Below are positions 20,978-33,844 of a stretch of DNA of 64,000 nt, piece by piece. This DNA comes from Limanda limanda (Eukaryota > Chordata > Actinopteri > Pleuronectiformes > Pleuronectidae). The notes under the pieces are model-generated. The model ran no database searches and was not told where the DNA came from. It saw nothing but the letters and a program-made list of their open reading frames with translations. Made by a program: the position numbers and the translations under genes. The number at the start of each line of letters is the position of its first letter. The stretch's first letter is position 1. Location of the stretch: the NCBI RefSeq assembly GCF_963576545.1, contig NW_026870424.1, forward strand, positions 62,001 to 126,000, given 5' to 3'.

Positions 20978-23066
20978 GGAAAGTGGTTGCATCTGGACTA
21001 ATTTGGGTCCTGCGGATCGATTGGTACCATCCCCGAGCTTGTACGACCTTCGGAAGAGGTCGACCGACGAAATTCCCCCAAATCTGAGGAGATATTCTTG
21101 AATAACTTTTTTTGTGAAGGTCGGAGAGACTTGCAAGTAGGCTCTACCCCCACTAAATGGGGTTGCGCGCATCGATCAGTACCATCCTTGAGCTTCTCCG
21201 ACTTTCGGAAGGGTTAGGGTTAGGGTTAGGGATGAAAGCACATAGGAGAAAGAGATATTCTTGAATAACTTTTTTTGTGAAGGTCGGAGAGACTTGCAAG
21301 TAGGCTCTACCCCCACTAAATGGGGTAGCGCGCATCGATCGGTACCATCCTTGAGCTTCTCCGACTTTCGGAAGGGTTAGGGTTAGGGTTAGGGATGAAA
21401 GCACATAGGAGAAAGAGATATTCTTGAATAACTTTTTTTGAGAAGGTCGGAGAGACTTGCAAGTAGGCTCTACCCCCACTAAATGGGGTAGCGCGCATCG
21501 ATCGGTACCATCCTTGAGCTTCTCCGACTTTCGGAAGGGTTAGGGTTAGGGATGAAAGCACATAGGAGAAAGAGATATTCTTGAATAACTTTTTTTGTGA
21601 AGGTCGGAGAGACTTGCAAGTAGGCTCTACCCCCACTAAATGGGGTAGCGCGCATCGATCGGTACCATCTTTGAGCTTTTCCGACTTTCGGAAGGGTTAG
21701 GGTTAGGGTTAGGGATGAAAGCACATAGGAGAAAGAGATATTCTTGAATAACTTTTTTTGTGAAGGTCGGAGAGACTTGGAAAGTGGTTGCATCTGGACT
21801 AATTTGGGTCCTGCGGATCGATTGGTACCATCCCCGAGCTTGTACGACCTTCGGAAGAGGTCGACCGACGAAATTCCCCCAAATCTGAGGAGATATTCTT
21901 GAATAACTTTTTTTGTGAAGGTCGGAGAGACTTGCAAGTAGGCTCTACCCCCACTAAATGGGGTAGCGCGCATCGATCGGTACCATCCTTGAGCTTCTCC
22001 GACTTTCGGAAGGGTTAGGGTTAGGGTTAGGGATGAAAGCACATAGGAGAAAGAGATATTCTTGAATAACTTTTTTTGTGAAGGTCGGAGAGACTTGCAA
22101 GTAGGCTCTACCCCCACTAAATGGGGTAGCGCGCATCGATCGGTACCATCCTTGAGCTTCTCCGACTTTCGGAAGGGTTAGGGTTAGGGTTAGGGATGAA
22201 AGCACATAGGAGAAAGAGATATTCTTGAATAACTTTTTTTGTGAAGGTCGGAGAGACTTGGAAAGTGGTTGCATCTGGACTAATTTGGGTCCTGCGGATC
22301 GATTGGTACCATCCCCGAGCTTGTACAACCTTCGGAAGAGGTCGACCGACGAAATTCCCCCAAATCTGAGGAGATATTCTTGAATAACTTTTTTTGTGAA
22401 GGTCGGAGAGACTTGCAAGTAGGCTCTACTCCCACTAAATGGGGTTGCGCGCATCGATCAGTACCATCCTTGAGCTTCTCCGACTTTCGGAAGGGTTAGG
22501 GTTAGGGTTAGGGATGAAAGCACATAGGAGAAAGAGATATTCTTGAATAACTTTTTTTGTGAAGGTCGGAGAGACTTGCAAGTAGGCTCTACCCCCACTA
22601 AATGGGGTAGCGCGCATCGATCGGTACCATCCTTGAGCTTCTCCGACTTTCGGAAGGGTTAGGGTTAGGGTTAGGGATGAAAGCACATAGGAGAAAGAGA
22701 TATTCTTGAATAACTTTTTTTGTGAAGGTCGGAGAGACTTGCAAGTAGGCTCTACCCCCACTAAATGGGGTAGCGCGCATCGATCGGTACCATCCTTGAG
22801 CTTCTCCGACTTTCGGAAGGGTTAGGGTTAGGGTTAGGGATGAAAGCACATAGGAGAAAGAGATATTCTTGAATAACTTTTTTTGTGAAGGTCGGAGAGA
22901 CTTGCAAGTAGGCTCTACCCCCACTAAATGGGGTAGCGCGCATCGATCGGTACCATCCTTGAGCTTCTCCGACTTTCGGAAGGGTTAGGGTTAGGGTTAG
23001 GGATGAAAGCACATAGGAGAAAGAGATATTCTTGAATAACTTTTTTTGTGAAGGTCGGAGAGACTT
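20978..23066 (+). repeat. R cassette (4-2-4), copy 1
   Basis: Order: B, A with CAGTACC, A with T to A after the T7 tract (21441), a 157-bp A (21459), A with CATCTTTGAGCTTTT, then B, A, A, then B with TACAACC, A with CTACTCCC plus CAGTACC, and three plain A. It is 2089 bp because of one TTAGGG loss; the full cassette is 2095 bp. Confidence 0.85.
21459..21615 (+). repeat. 157-bp A variant, third A of R copy 1
   Basis: The equivalent unit in R copy 2 (25635) is full length, so this is private to copy 1. Confidence 0.88.
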
Positions 23067-24509
23067 GGAAAGTGGTTGCATCTGGACTAATTTGGGTCCT
23101 GCGGATCGATTGGTACCATCCCCGAGCTTGTACGACCTTCGGAAGAGGTCGACCGACGAAATTCCCCCAAATCTGAGGAGATATTCTTGAATAACTTTTT
23201 TTGTGAAGGTCGGAGAGACTTGCAAGTAGGCTCTACCCCCACTAAATGGGGTTGCGCGCATCGATCAGTACCATCCTTGAGCTTCTCCGACTTTCGGAAG
23301 GGTTAGGGTTAGGGTTAGGGATGAAAGCACATAGGAGAAAGAGATATTCTTGAATAACTTTTTTTGTGAAGGTCGGAGAGACTTGCAAGTAGGCTCTACC
23401 CCCACTAAATGGGGTAGCACGCATCGATCGGTACCATCCTTGAGCTTCTCCGACTTTCGGAAGGGTTAGGGTTAGGGTTAGGGATGAAAGCACATAGGAG
23501 AAAGAGATATTCTTGAATAACTTTTTTTGTGAAGGTCGGAGAGACTTGCAAGTAGGCTATACCCCCACTAAATGGGGTAGCGCGCATCGATCGGTACCAT
23601 CCTTGAGCTTCTCCGACTTTCGGAAGGGTTAGGGTTAGGGTTAGGGATGAAAGCACATAGGAGAAAGAGATATTCTTGAATAACTTTTTTTGTGAAGGTC
23701 GGAGAGACTTGGAAAGTAGTTGCATCTGGACTAATTTGGGTCCTGCGGATCGATTGGTACCATCCCCGAGCTTGTACGACCTTCGGAAGAGGTCGACCGA
23801 CGAAATTCCCCCAAATCTGAGGAGATATTCTTGAATAACTTTTTTTGTGAAGGTCGGAGAAACTTGCAAGTAGGCTCTACCCCCACTAAATGGGGTAGTG
23901 CGCATCGATCGGTACCATCCTTGAGCTTCTCCGACTTTCGGAAGGGTTAGGGTTAGGGTTAGGGATGAAAGCACATAGGAGAAAGAGATATTCTTGAATA
24001 ACTTTTTTTGTGAAGGTCGGAGAGACTTGGAAAGTGGTTGCATCTGGACTAATTTGGGTCCTGCGGATCGATTGGTACCATCCCCGAGCTTGTACGACCT
24101 TCGGAAGAGGTCGACCGACGAAATTCCCCCAAATCTGAGGAGATATTCTTGAATAACTTTTTTTGTGAAGGTCGGAGAGACTTGCAAGTAGGCTCTACCC
24201 CCACTAAATGGGGTTGCGCGCATCGATCGGTACCATCCTTGAGCTTCTCCGACTTTCGGAAGGGTTAGGGTTAGGGTTAGGGATGAAAGCACATAGGAGA
24301 AAGAGATATTCTTGAATAACTTTTTTTGTGAAGGTCGGAGAGACTTGCAAGTAGGCTCTACCCCCACTAAATGGGGTAGCGCGCATCGATCGGTACCATC
24401 CTTGAGCTTCTCCGACTTTCGGAAGGGTTAGGGTTAGGGTTAGGGATGAAAGCACATAGGAGAAAGAGATATTCTTGAATAACTTTTTTTGTGAAGGTCG
24501 GAGAGACTT
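23067..24509 (+). repeat. S cassette, copy 2 (full length 1443 bp)
   Basis: All S markers are present in order. B 23711 has a private GTAGTTGC. Both A units that are 157 bp in copy 1 are full length here. Confidence 0.84.
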
Positions 24510-25153
24510 GGAAAGTGGTTGCATCTGGACTAATTTGGGTCCTGCAGATCGATTGATACCATCCCCGAGCTTGTACGACCTTCGGAAGAGGTCGACCGAC
24601 GAAATTCCCCCAAATCTGAGGAGATATTCTTGAATAACTTTTTTTGTGAAGGTCGGAGAGACTTGCAAGTAGGCTCTACCCCCACTAAATGGGGTAGCGC
24701 GCATCGATCGGTACCATCCTTGAGCTTCTCCGACTTTCGGAAGGGTTAGGGTTAGGGTTAGGGATGAAAGCACATAGGAGAAAGAGATATTCTTGAATAA
24801 CTTTTTTTGTGAAGGTCGGAGAGACTTGCAAGTAGGCTCTACCCCCACTAAATGGGGTAGCGCGCATCGATTGGTACCATCCTTGAGCTTCTCCGACTTT
24901 CGGAAGGGTTAGGGTTAGGGTTAGGGATGAAAGCACATAGGAGAAAGAGATATTCTTGAATAACTTTTTTTGTGAAGGTCGGAGAGACTTGCAAGTAGGC
25001 TCTACCCCCACTAAATGGGGTAGCGCGCATCGATCGGTACCATCCTTGAGCTTCTCCGACTTTCGGAAGGGTTAGGGTTAGGGTTAGGGATGAAAGCACA
25101 TAGGAGAAAGAGATATTCTTGAATAACTTTTTTTGTGAAGGTCGGAGAGACTT

Positions 25154-27248
25154 GGAAAGTGGTTGCATCTGGACTAATTTGGGTCCTGCGGATCGATTGG
25201 TACCATCCCCGAGCTTGTACGACCTTCGGAAGAGGTCGACCGACGAAATTCCCCCAAATCTGAGGAGATATTCTTGAATAACTTTTTTTGTGAAGGTCGG
25301 AGAGACTTGCAAGTAGGCTCTACCCCCACTAAATGGGGTTGCGCGCATCGATCAGTACCATCCTTGAGCTTCTCCGACTTTCGGAAGGGTTAGGGTTAGG
25401 GTTAGGGATGAAAGCACATAGGAGAAAGAGATATTCTTGAATAACTTTTTTTGTGAAGGTCGGAGAGACTTGCAAGTAGGCTCTACCCCCACTAAATGGG
25501 GTAGCGCGCATCGATCGGTACCATCCTTGAGCTTCTCCGACTTTCGGAAGGGTTAGGGTTAGGGTTAGGGATGAAAGCACATAGGAGAAAGAGATATTCT
25601 TGAATAACTTTTTTTGAGAAGGTCGGAGAGACTTGCAAGTAGGCTCTACCCCCACTAAATGGGGTAGCGCGCATCGATCGGTACCATCCTTGAGCTTCTC
25701 CGACTTTCGGAAGGGTTAGGGTTAGGGTTAGGGATGAAAGCACATAGGAGAAAGAGATATTCTTGAATAACTTTTTTTGTGAAGGTCGGAGAGACTTGCA
25801 AGTAGGCTCTACCCCCACTAAATGGGGTAGCGCGCATCGATCGGTACCATCTTTGAGCTTTTCCGACTTTCGGAAGGGTTAGGGTTAGGGTTAGGGATGA
25901 AAGCACATAGGAGAAAGAGATATTCTTGAATAACTTTTTTTGTGAAGGTCGGAGAGACTTGGAAAGTGGTTGCATCTGGACTAATTTGGGTCCTGCGGAT
26001 CGATTGGTACCATCCCCGAGCTTGTACGACCTTCGGAAGAGGTCGACCGACGAAATTCCCCCAAATCTGAGGAGATATTCTTGAATAACTTTTTTTGTGA
26101 AGGTCGGAGAGACTTGCAAGTAGGCTCTACCCCCACTAAATGGGGTAGCGCGCATCGATCGGTACCATCCTTGAGCTTCTCCGACTTTCGGAAGGGTTAG
26201 GGTTAGGGTTAGGGATGAAAGCACATAGGAGAAAGAGATATTCTTGAATAACTTTTTTTGTGAAGGTCGGAGAGACTTGCAAGTAGGCTCTACCCCCACT
26301 AAATGGGGTAGCGCGCATCGATCGGTACCATCCTTGAGCTTCTCCGACTTTCGGAAGGGTTAGGGTTAGGGTTAGGGATGAAAGCACATAGGAGAAAGAG
26401 ATATTCTTGAATAACTTTTTTTGTGAAGGTCGGAGAGACTTGGAAAGTGGTTGCATCTGGACTAATTTGGGTCCTGCGGATCGATTGGTACCATCCCCGA
26501 GCTTGTACAACCTTCGGAAGAGGTCGACCGACGAAATTCCCCCAAATCTGAGGAGATATTCTTGAATAACTTTTTTTGTGAAGGTCGGAGAGACTTGCAA
26601 GTAGGCTCTACTCCCACTAAATGGGGTTGCGCGCATCGATCAGTACCATCCTTGAGCTTCTCCGACTTTCGGAAGGGTTAGGGTTAGGGTTAGGGATGAA
26701 AGCACATAGGAGAAAGAGATATTCTTGAATAACTTTTTTTGTGAAGGTCGGAGAGACTTGCAAGTAGGCTCTACCCCCACTAAATGGGGTAGCGCGCATC
26801 GATCGGTACCATCCTTGAGCTTCTCCGACTTTCGGAAGGGTTAGGGTTAGGGTTAGGGATGAAAGCACATAGGAGAAAGAGATATTCTTGAATAACTTTT
26901 TTTGTGAAGGTCGGAGAGACTTGCAAGTAGGCTCTACCCCCACTAAATGGGGTAGCGCGCATCGATCGGTACCATCCTTGAGCTTCTCCGACTTTCGGAA
27001 GGGTTAGGGTTAGGGTTAGGGATGAAAGCACATAGGAGAAAGAGATATTCTTGAATAACTTTTTTTGTGAAGGTCGGAGAGACTTGCAAGTAGGCTCTAC
27101 CCCCACTAAATGGGGTAGCGCGCATCGATCGGTACCATCCTTGAGCTTCTCCGACTTTCGGAAGGGTTAGGGTTAGGGTTAGGGATGAAAGCACATAGGA
27201 GAAAGAGATATTCTTGAATAACTTTTTTTGTGAAGGTCGGAGAGACTT
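25154..27248 (+). repeat. R cassette, copy 2 (full length 2095 bp)
   Basis: This copy lies 4176-4182 bp from the first one and has the same ordered markers (T to A at 25617; TACAACC in B 26442; CTACTCCC near 26609). It lacks the TTAGGG deletion of copy 1, so that deletion arose or was corrected after the two shared an ancestor. Confidence 0.85.
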
Positions 27249-27892
27249 GGAAAGTGGTTGCATCTGGACTAATTTGGGTCCTGCGGATCGATTGGTACCA
27301 TCCCCGAGCTTGTACGACCTTCGGAAGAGGTCGACCGACGAAATTCCCCCAAATCTGAGGAGATATTCTTGAATAACTTTTTTTGTGAAGGTCGGAGAGA
27401 CTTGCAAGTAGGCTCTACCCCCACTAAATGGGGTTGCGCGCATCGATCAGTACCATCCTTGAGCTTCTCCGACTTTCGGAAGGGTTAGGGTTAGGGTTAG
27501 GGATGAAAGCACATAGGAGAAAGAGATATTCTTGAATAACTTTTTTTGTGAAGGTCGGAGAGACTTGCAAGTAGGCTCTACCCCCACTAAATGGGGTAGC
27601 ACGCATCGATCGGTACCATCCTTGAGCTTCTCCGACTTTCGGAAGGGTTAGGGTTAGGGTTAGGGATGAAAGCACATAGGAGAAAGAGATATTCTTGAAT
27701 AACTTTTTTTGTGAAGGTCGGAGAGACTTGCAAGTAGGCTATACCCCCACTAAATGGGGTAGCGCGCATCGATCGGTACCATCCTTGAGCTTCTCCGACT
27801 TTCGGAAGGGTTAGGGTTAGGGTTAGGGATGAAAGCACATAGGAGAAAGAGATATTCTTGAATAACTTTTTTTGTGAAGGTCGGAGAGACTT
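27249..27892 (+). repeat. Truncated S cassette (first run only)
   Basis: B, the CAGTACC A, the CACGCATCG A and the CTATACCCC A are present. The following B (27893) has a normal GGAGAGACTT end and is followed by a CAGTACC A. The B-GGAGAAACTT and A-TAGTGCGC units of S are absent. This is consistent with deletion of a 799-bp 1-2 segment by register-shifted exchange. Confidence 0.78.
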
Positions 27893-28691
27893 GGAAAGTG
27901 GTTGCATCTGGACTAATTTGGGTCCTGCGGATCGATTGGTACCATCCCCGAGCTTGTACGACCTTCGGAAGAGGTCGACCGACGAAATTCCCCCAAATCT
28001 GAGGAGATATTCTTGAATAACTTTTTTTGTGAAGGTCGGAGAGACTTGCAAGTAGGCTCTACCCCCACTAAATGGGGTTGCGCGCATCGATCAGTACCAT
28101 CCTTGAGCTTCTCCGACTTTCGGAAGGGTTAGGGTTAGGGTTAGGGATGAAAGCACATAGGAGAAAGAGATATTCTTGAATAACTTTTTTTGTGAAGGTC
28201 GGAGAGACTTGCAAGTAGGCTCTACCCCCACTAAATGGGGTAGCGCGCATCGATCGGTACCATCCTTGAGCTTCTCCGACTTTCGGAAGGGTTAGGGTTA
28301 GGGTTAGGGATGAAAGCACATAGGAGAAAGAGATATTCTTGAATAACTTTTTTTGTGAAGGTCGGAGAGACTTGCAAGTAGGCTCTACCCCCACTAAATG
28401 GGGTAGCGCGCATCGATCGGTACCATCCTTGAGCTTCTCCGACTTTCGGAAGGGTTAGGGTTAGGGTTAGGGATGAAAGCACATAGGAGAAAGAGATATT
28501 CTTGAATAACTTTTTTTGTGAAGGTCGGAGAGACTTGGAAAGTGGTTGCATCTGGACTAATTTGGGTCCTGCGGATCGATTGGTACCATCCCCGAGCTTG
28601 TACGACCTTCGGAAGAGGTCGACCGACGAAATTCCCCCAAATCTGAGGAGATATTCTTGAATAACTTTTTTTGTGAAGGTCGGAGAGACTT

Positions 28692-28848
28692 GCAAGTAGG
28701 CTCTACCCCCACTAAATGGGGTTGCGCGCATCGATCAGTACCATCCTTGAGCTTCTCCGACTTTCGGAAGGGTTAGGGTTAGGGATGAAAGCACATAGGA
28801 GAAAGAGATATTCTTGAATAACTTTTTTTGTGAAGGTCGGAGAGACTT
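28692..28848 (+). repeat. 157-bp A variant, first A of R copy 3
   Basis: It has the CAGTACC marker and is shared by position and sequence class with 34000 and 43167, suggesting one deletion spread by cassette duplication. Confidence 0.88.
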
Positions 28849-29174
28849 GCAAGTAGGCTCTACCCCCACTAAATGGGGTAGCGCGCATCGATCGGTACCA
28901 TCCTTGAGCTTCTCCGACTTTCGGAAGGGTTAGGGTTAGGGTTAGGGATGAAAGCACATAGGAGAAAGAGATATTCTTGAATAACTTTTTTTGAGAAGGT
29001 CGGAGAGACTTGCAAGTAGGCTCTACCCCCACTAAATGGGGTAGCGCGCATCGATCGGTACCATCCTTGAGCTTCTCCGACTTTCGGAAGGGTTAGGGTT
29101 AGGGTTAGGGATGAAAGCACATAGGAGAAAGAGATATTCTTGAATAACTTTTTTTGTGAAGGTCGGAGAGACTT

Positions 29175-29336
29175 GCAAGTAGACCTACCCCCACTAAATG
29201 GGGTAGCGCGCATCGATCGGTACCATCTTTGAGCTTTTCCGACTTTCGGAAGGGTTAGGGTTAGGGTTAGGGATGAAAGCACATAGGAGAAAGAGATATT
29301 CTTGAATAACTTTTTTTGTGAAGGTCGGAGAGACTT
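29175..29336 (+). repeat. 162-bp A variant with net 1-bp loss near 29183
   Basis: AAGTAGACCTACC replaces AAGTAGGCTCTACC. It is the only length change in the window that is not a whole TTAGGG, and it shifts every later register by one base. Confidence 0.88.
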
Positions 29337-31268
29337 GGAAAGTGGTTGCATCTGGACTAATTTGGGTCCTGCGGATCGATTGGTACCATCCCCGAGCTTG
29401 TACGACCTTCGGAAGAGGTCGACCGACGAAATTCCCCCAAATCTGAGGAGATATTCTTGAATAACTTTTTTTGTGAAGGTCGGAGAGACTTGCAAGTAGG
29501 CTCTACCCCCACTAAATGGGGTAGCGCGCATCGATCGGTACCATCCTTGAGCTTCTCCGACTTTCGGAAGGGTTAGGGTTAGGGTTAGGGATGAAAGCAC
29601 ATAGGAGAAAGAGATATTCTTGAATAACTTTTTTTGTGAAGGTCGGAGAGACTTGCAAGTAGGCTCTACCCCCACTAAATGGGGTAGCGCGCATCGATCG
29701 GTACCATCCTTGAGCTTCTCCGACTTTCGGAAGGGTTAGGGTTAGGGTTAGGGATGAAAGCACATAGGAGAAAGAGATATTCTTGAATAACTTTTTTTGT
29801 GAAGGTCGGAGAGACTTGGAAAGTGGTTGCATCTGGACTAATTTGGGTCCTGCGGATCGATTGGTACCATCCCCGAGCTTGTACAACCTTCGGAAGAGGT
29901 CGACCGACGAAATTCCCCCAAATCTGAGGAGATATTCTTGAATAACTTTTTTTGTGAAGGTCGGAGAGACTTGCAAGTAGGCTCTACTCCCACTAAATGG
30001 GGTTGCGCGCATCGATCAGTACCATCCTTGAGCTTCTCCGACTTTCGGAAGGGTTAGGGTTAGGGTTAGGGATGAAAGCACATAGGAGAAAGAGATATTC
30101 TTGAATAACTTTTTTTGTGAAGGTCGGAGAGACTTGCAAGTAGGCTCTACCCCCACTAAATGGGGTAACGCGCATCGATCGGTACCATCCTTGAGCTTCT
30201 CCGACTTTCGGAAGGGTTAGGGTTAGGGTTAGGGATGAAAGCACATAGGAGAAAGAGATATTCTTGAATAACTTTTTTTGTGAAGGTCGGAGAGACTTGC
30301 AAGTAGGCTCTACCCCCACTAAATGGGGTTGCGCGCATCGATCGGTACCATCCTTGAGCTTCTCCGACTTTCGGAAGGGTTAGGGTTAGGGTTAGGGATG
30401 AAAGCACATAGGAGAAAGAGATATTCTTGAATAACTTTTTTTGTGAAGGTCGGAGAGACTTGCAAGTAGGCTCTACCCCCACTAAATGGGGTAGCGCGCA
30501 TCGATCGGTACCATCCTTGAGCTTCTCCGACTTTCGGAAGGGTTAGGGTTAGGGTTAGGGATGAAAGCACATAGGAGAAAGAGATATTCTTGAATAACTT
30601 TTTTTGTGAAGGTCGGAGAGACTTGGAAAGTGGTTGCATCTGGACTAATTTGGGTCCTGCAGATCGATTGATACCATCCCCGAGCTTGTACGACCTTCGG
30701 AAGAGGTCGACCGACGAAATTCCCCCAAATCTGAGGAGATATTCTTGAATAACTTTTTTTGTGAAGGTCGGAGAGACTTGCAAGTAGGCTCTACCCCCAC
30801 TAAATGGGGTAGCGCGCATCGATCGGTACCATCCTTGAGCTTCTCCGACTTTCGGAAGGGTTAGGGTTAGGGTTAGGGATGAAAGCACATAGGAGAAAGA
30901 GATATTCTTGAATAACTTTTTTTGTGAAGGTCGGAGAGACTTGCAAGTAGGCTCTACCCCCACTAAATGGGGTAGCGCGCATCGATTGGTACCATCCTTG
31001 AGCTTCTCCGACTTTCGGAAGGGTTAGGGTTAGGGTTAGGGATGAAAGCACATAGGAGAAAGAGATATTCTTGAATAACTTTTTTTGTGAAGGTCGGAGA
31101 GACTTGCAAGTAGGCTCTACCCCCACTAAATGGGGTAGCGCGCATCGATCGGTACCATCCTTGAGCTTCTCCGACTTTCGGAAGGGTTAGGGTTAGGGTT
31201 AGGGATGAAAGCACATAGGAGAAAGAGATATTCTTGAATAACTTTTTTTGTGAAGGTCGGAGAGACTT

Positions 31269-33200
31269 GGAAAGTGGTTGCATCTGGACTAATTTGGGTC
31301 CTGCGGATCGATTGGTACCATCCCCGAGCTTGTACGACCTTCGGAAGAGGTCGACCGACGAAATTCCCCCAAATCTGAGGAGATATTCTTGAATAACTTT
31401 TTTTGTGAAGGTCGGAGAGACTTGCAAGTAGGCTCTACCCCCACTAAATGGGGTTGCGCGCATCGATCAGTACCATCCTTGAGCTTCTCCGACTTTCGGA
31501 AGGGTTAGGGTTAGGGTTAGGGATGAAAGCACATAGGAGAAAGAGATATTCTTGAATAACTTTTTTTGTGAAGGTCGGAGAGACTTGCAAGTAGGCTCTA
31601 CCCCCACTAAATGGGGTAGCGCGCATCGATCGGTACCATCCTTGAGCTTCTCCGACTTTCGGAAGGGTTAGGGTTAGGGTTAGGGATGAAAGCACATAGG
31701 AGAAAGAGATATTCTTGAATAACTTTTTTTGAGAAGGTCGGAGAGACTTGCAAGTAGGCTCTACCGCCACTAAATGGGGTAGCGCGCATCGATCGGTACC
31801 ATCCTTGAGCTTCTCCGACTTTCGGAAGGGTTAGGGTTAGGGTTAGGGATGAAAGCACATAGGAGAAAGAGATATTCTTGAATAACTTTTTTTGTGAAGG
31901 TCGGAGAGACTTGCAAGTAGGCTCTACCCCCACTAAATGGGGTAGCGCGCATCGATCGGTACCATCTTTGAGCTTTTCCGACTTTCGGAAGGGTTAGGGT
32001 TAGGGTTAGGGATGAAAGCACATAGGAGAAAGAGATATTCTTGAATAACTTTTTTTGTGAAGGTCGGAGAGACTTGGAAAGTGGTTGCATCTGGACTAAT
32101 TTGGGTCCTGCGGATCGATTGGTACCATCCCCGAGCTTGTACGACCTTCGGAAGAGGTCGACCGACGAAATTCCCCCAAATCTGAGGAGATATTCTTGAA
32201 TAACTTTTTTTGTGAAGGTCGGAGAGACTTGCAAGTAGGCTCTACCCCCACTAAATGGGGTAGCGCGCATCGATCGGTACCATCCTTGAGCTTCTCCGAC
32301 TTTCGGAAGGGTTAGGGTTAGGGTTAGGGATGAAAGCACATAGGAGAAAGAGATATTCTTGAATAACTTTTTTTGTGAAGGTCGGAGAGACTTGGAAAGT
32401 GGTTGCATCTGGACTAATTTGGGTCCTGCGGATCGATTGGTACCATCCCCGAGCTTGTACAACCTTCGGAAGAGGTCGACCGACGAAATTCCCCCAAATC
32501 TGAGGAGATATTCTTGAATAACTTTTTTTGTGAAGGTCGGAGAGACTTGCAAGTAGGCTCTACTCCCACTAAATGGGGTTGCGCGCATCGATCAGTACCA
32601 TCCTTGAGCTTCTCCGACTTTCGGAAGGGTTAGGGTTAGGGTTAGGGATGAAAGCACATAGGAGAAAGAGATATTCTTGAATAACTTTTTTTGTGAAGGT
32701 CGGAGAGACTTGCAAGTAGGCTCTACCCCCACTAAATGGGGTAGCGCGCATCGATCGGTACCATCCTTGAGCTTCTCCGACTTTCGGAAGGGTTAGGGTT
32801 AGGGTTAGGGATGAAAGCACATAGGAGAAAGAGATATTCTTGAATAACTTTTTTTGTGAAGGTCGGAGAGACTTGCAAGTAGGCTCTACCCCCACTAAAT
32901 GGGGTTGCGCGCATCGATCGGTACCATCCTTGAGCTTCTCCGACTTTCGGAAGGGTTAGGGTTAGGGTTAGGGATGAAAGCACATAGGAGAAAGAGATAT
33001 TCTTGAATAACTTTTTTTGTGAAGGTCGGAGAGACTTGCAAGTAGGCTCTACCCCCACTAAATGGGGTAGCGCGCATCGATCGGTACCATCCTTGAGCTT
33101 CTCCGACTTTCGGAAGGGTTAGGGTTAGGGTTAGGGATGAAAGCACATAGGAGAAAGAGATATTCTTGAATAACTTTTTTTGTGAAGGTCGGAGAGACTT
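31269..33200 (+). repeat. R cassette, copy 4, lacking one A (4-1-4)
   Basis: The T to A marker is at 31732 and TACAACC in B 32394, but the middle run has a single A instead of two. This gives 1932 bp, 163 bp less than the full cassette, as expected from a one-unit unequal exchange. The third A has CTCTACCGCC near 31764. Confidence 0.84.
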
Positions 33201-33844
33201 GGAAAGTGGTTGCATCTGGACTAATTTGGGTCCTGCAGATCGATTGATACCATCTCCGAGCTTGTACGACCTTCGGAAGAGGTCGACCGACGAAATTCCC
33301 CCAAATCTGAGGAGATATTCTTGAATAACTTTTTTTGTGAAGGTCGGAGAGACTTGCAAGTAGGCTCTACCCCCACTAAATGGGGTTGCGCGCATCGATC
33401 AGTACCATCCTTGAGCTTCTCCGACTTTCGGAAGGGTTAGGGTTAGGGTTAGGGATGAAAGCACATAGGAGAAAGAGATATTCTTGAATAACTTTTTTTG
33501 TGAAGGTCGGAGAGACTTGCAAGTAGGCTCTACCCCCACTAAATGGGGTAGCGCGCATCGATCGGTACCATCCTTGAGCTTCTCCGACTTTCGGAAGGGT
33601 TAGGGTTAGGGTTAGGGATGAAAGCACATAGGAGAAAGAGATATTCTTGAATAACTTTTTTTGTGAAGGTCGGAGAGACTTGCAAGTAGGCTCTACCCCC
33701 ACTAAATGGGGTAGCACGCATCGATCGGTACCATCCTTGAGCTTCTCCGACTTTCGGAAGGGTTAGGGTTAGGGTTAGGGATGAAAGCACATAGGAGAAA
33801 GAGATATTCTTGAATAACTTTTTTTGTGAAGGTCGGAGAGACTT

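Larger units (their letters stand above)
28537..30624 (+). repeat. R cassette, copy 3, with two indels (2088 bp)
   Basis: The first A (28692-28848) lacks one TTAGGG and the fourth A (29175-29336) has a net 1-bp loss. The T to A marker is at 28994 and TACAACC is in B 29818. An A with GGGGTAACG is at 30149 and is unique in what I read. Confidence 0.85.
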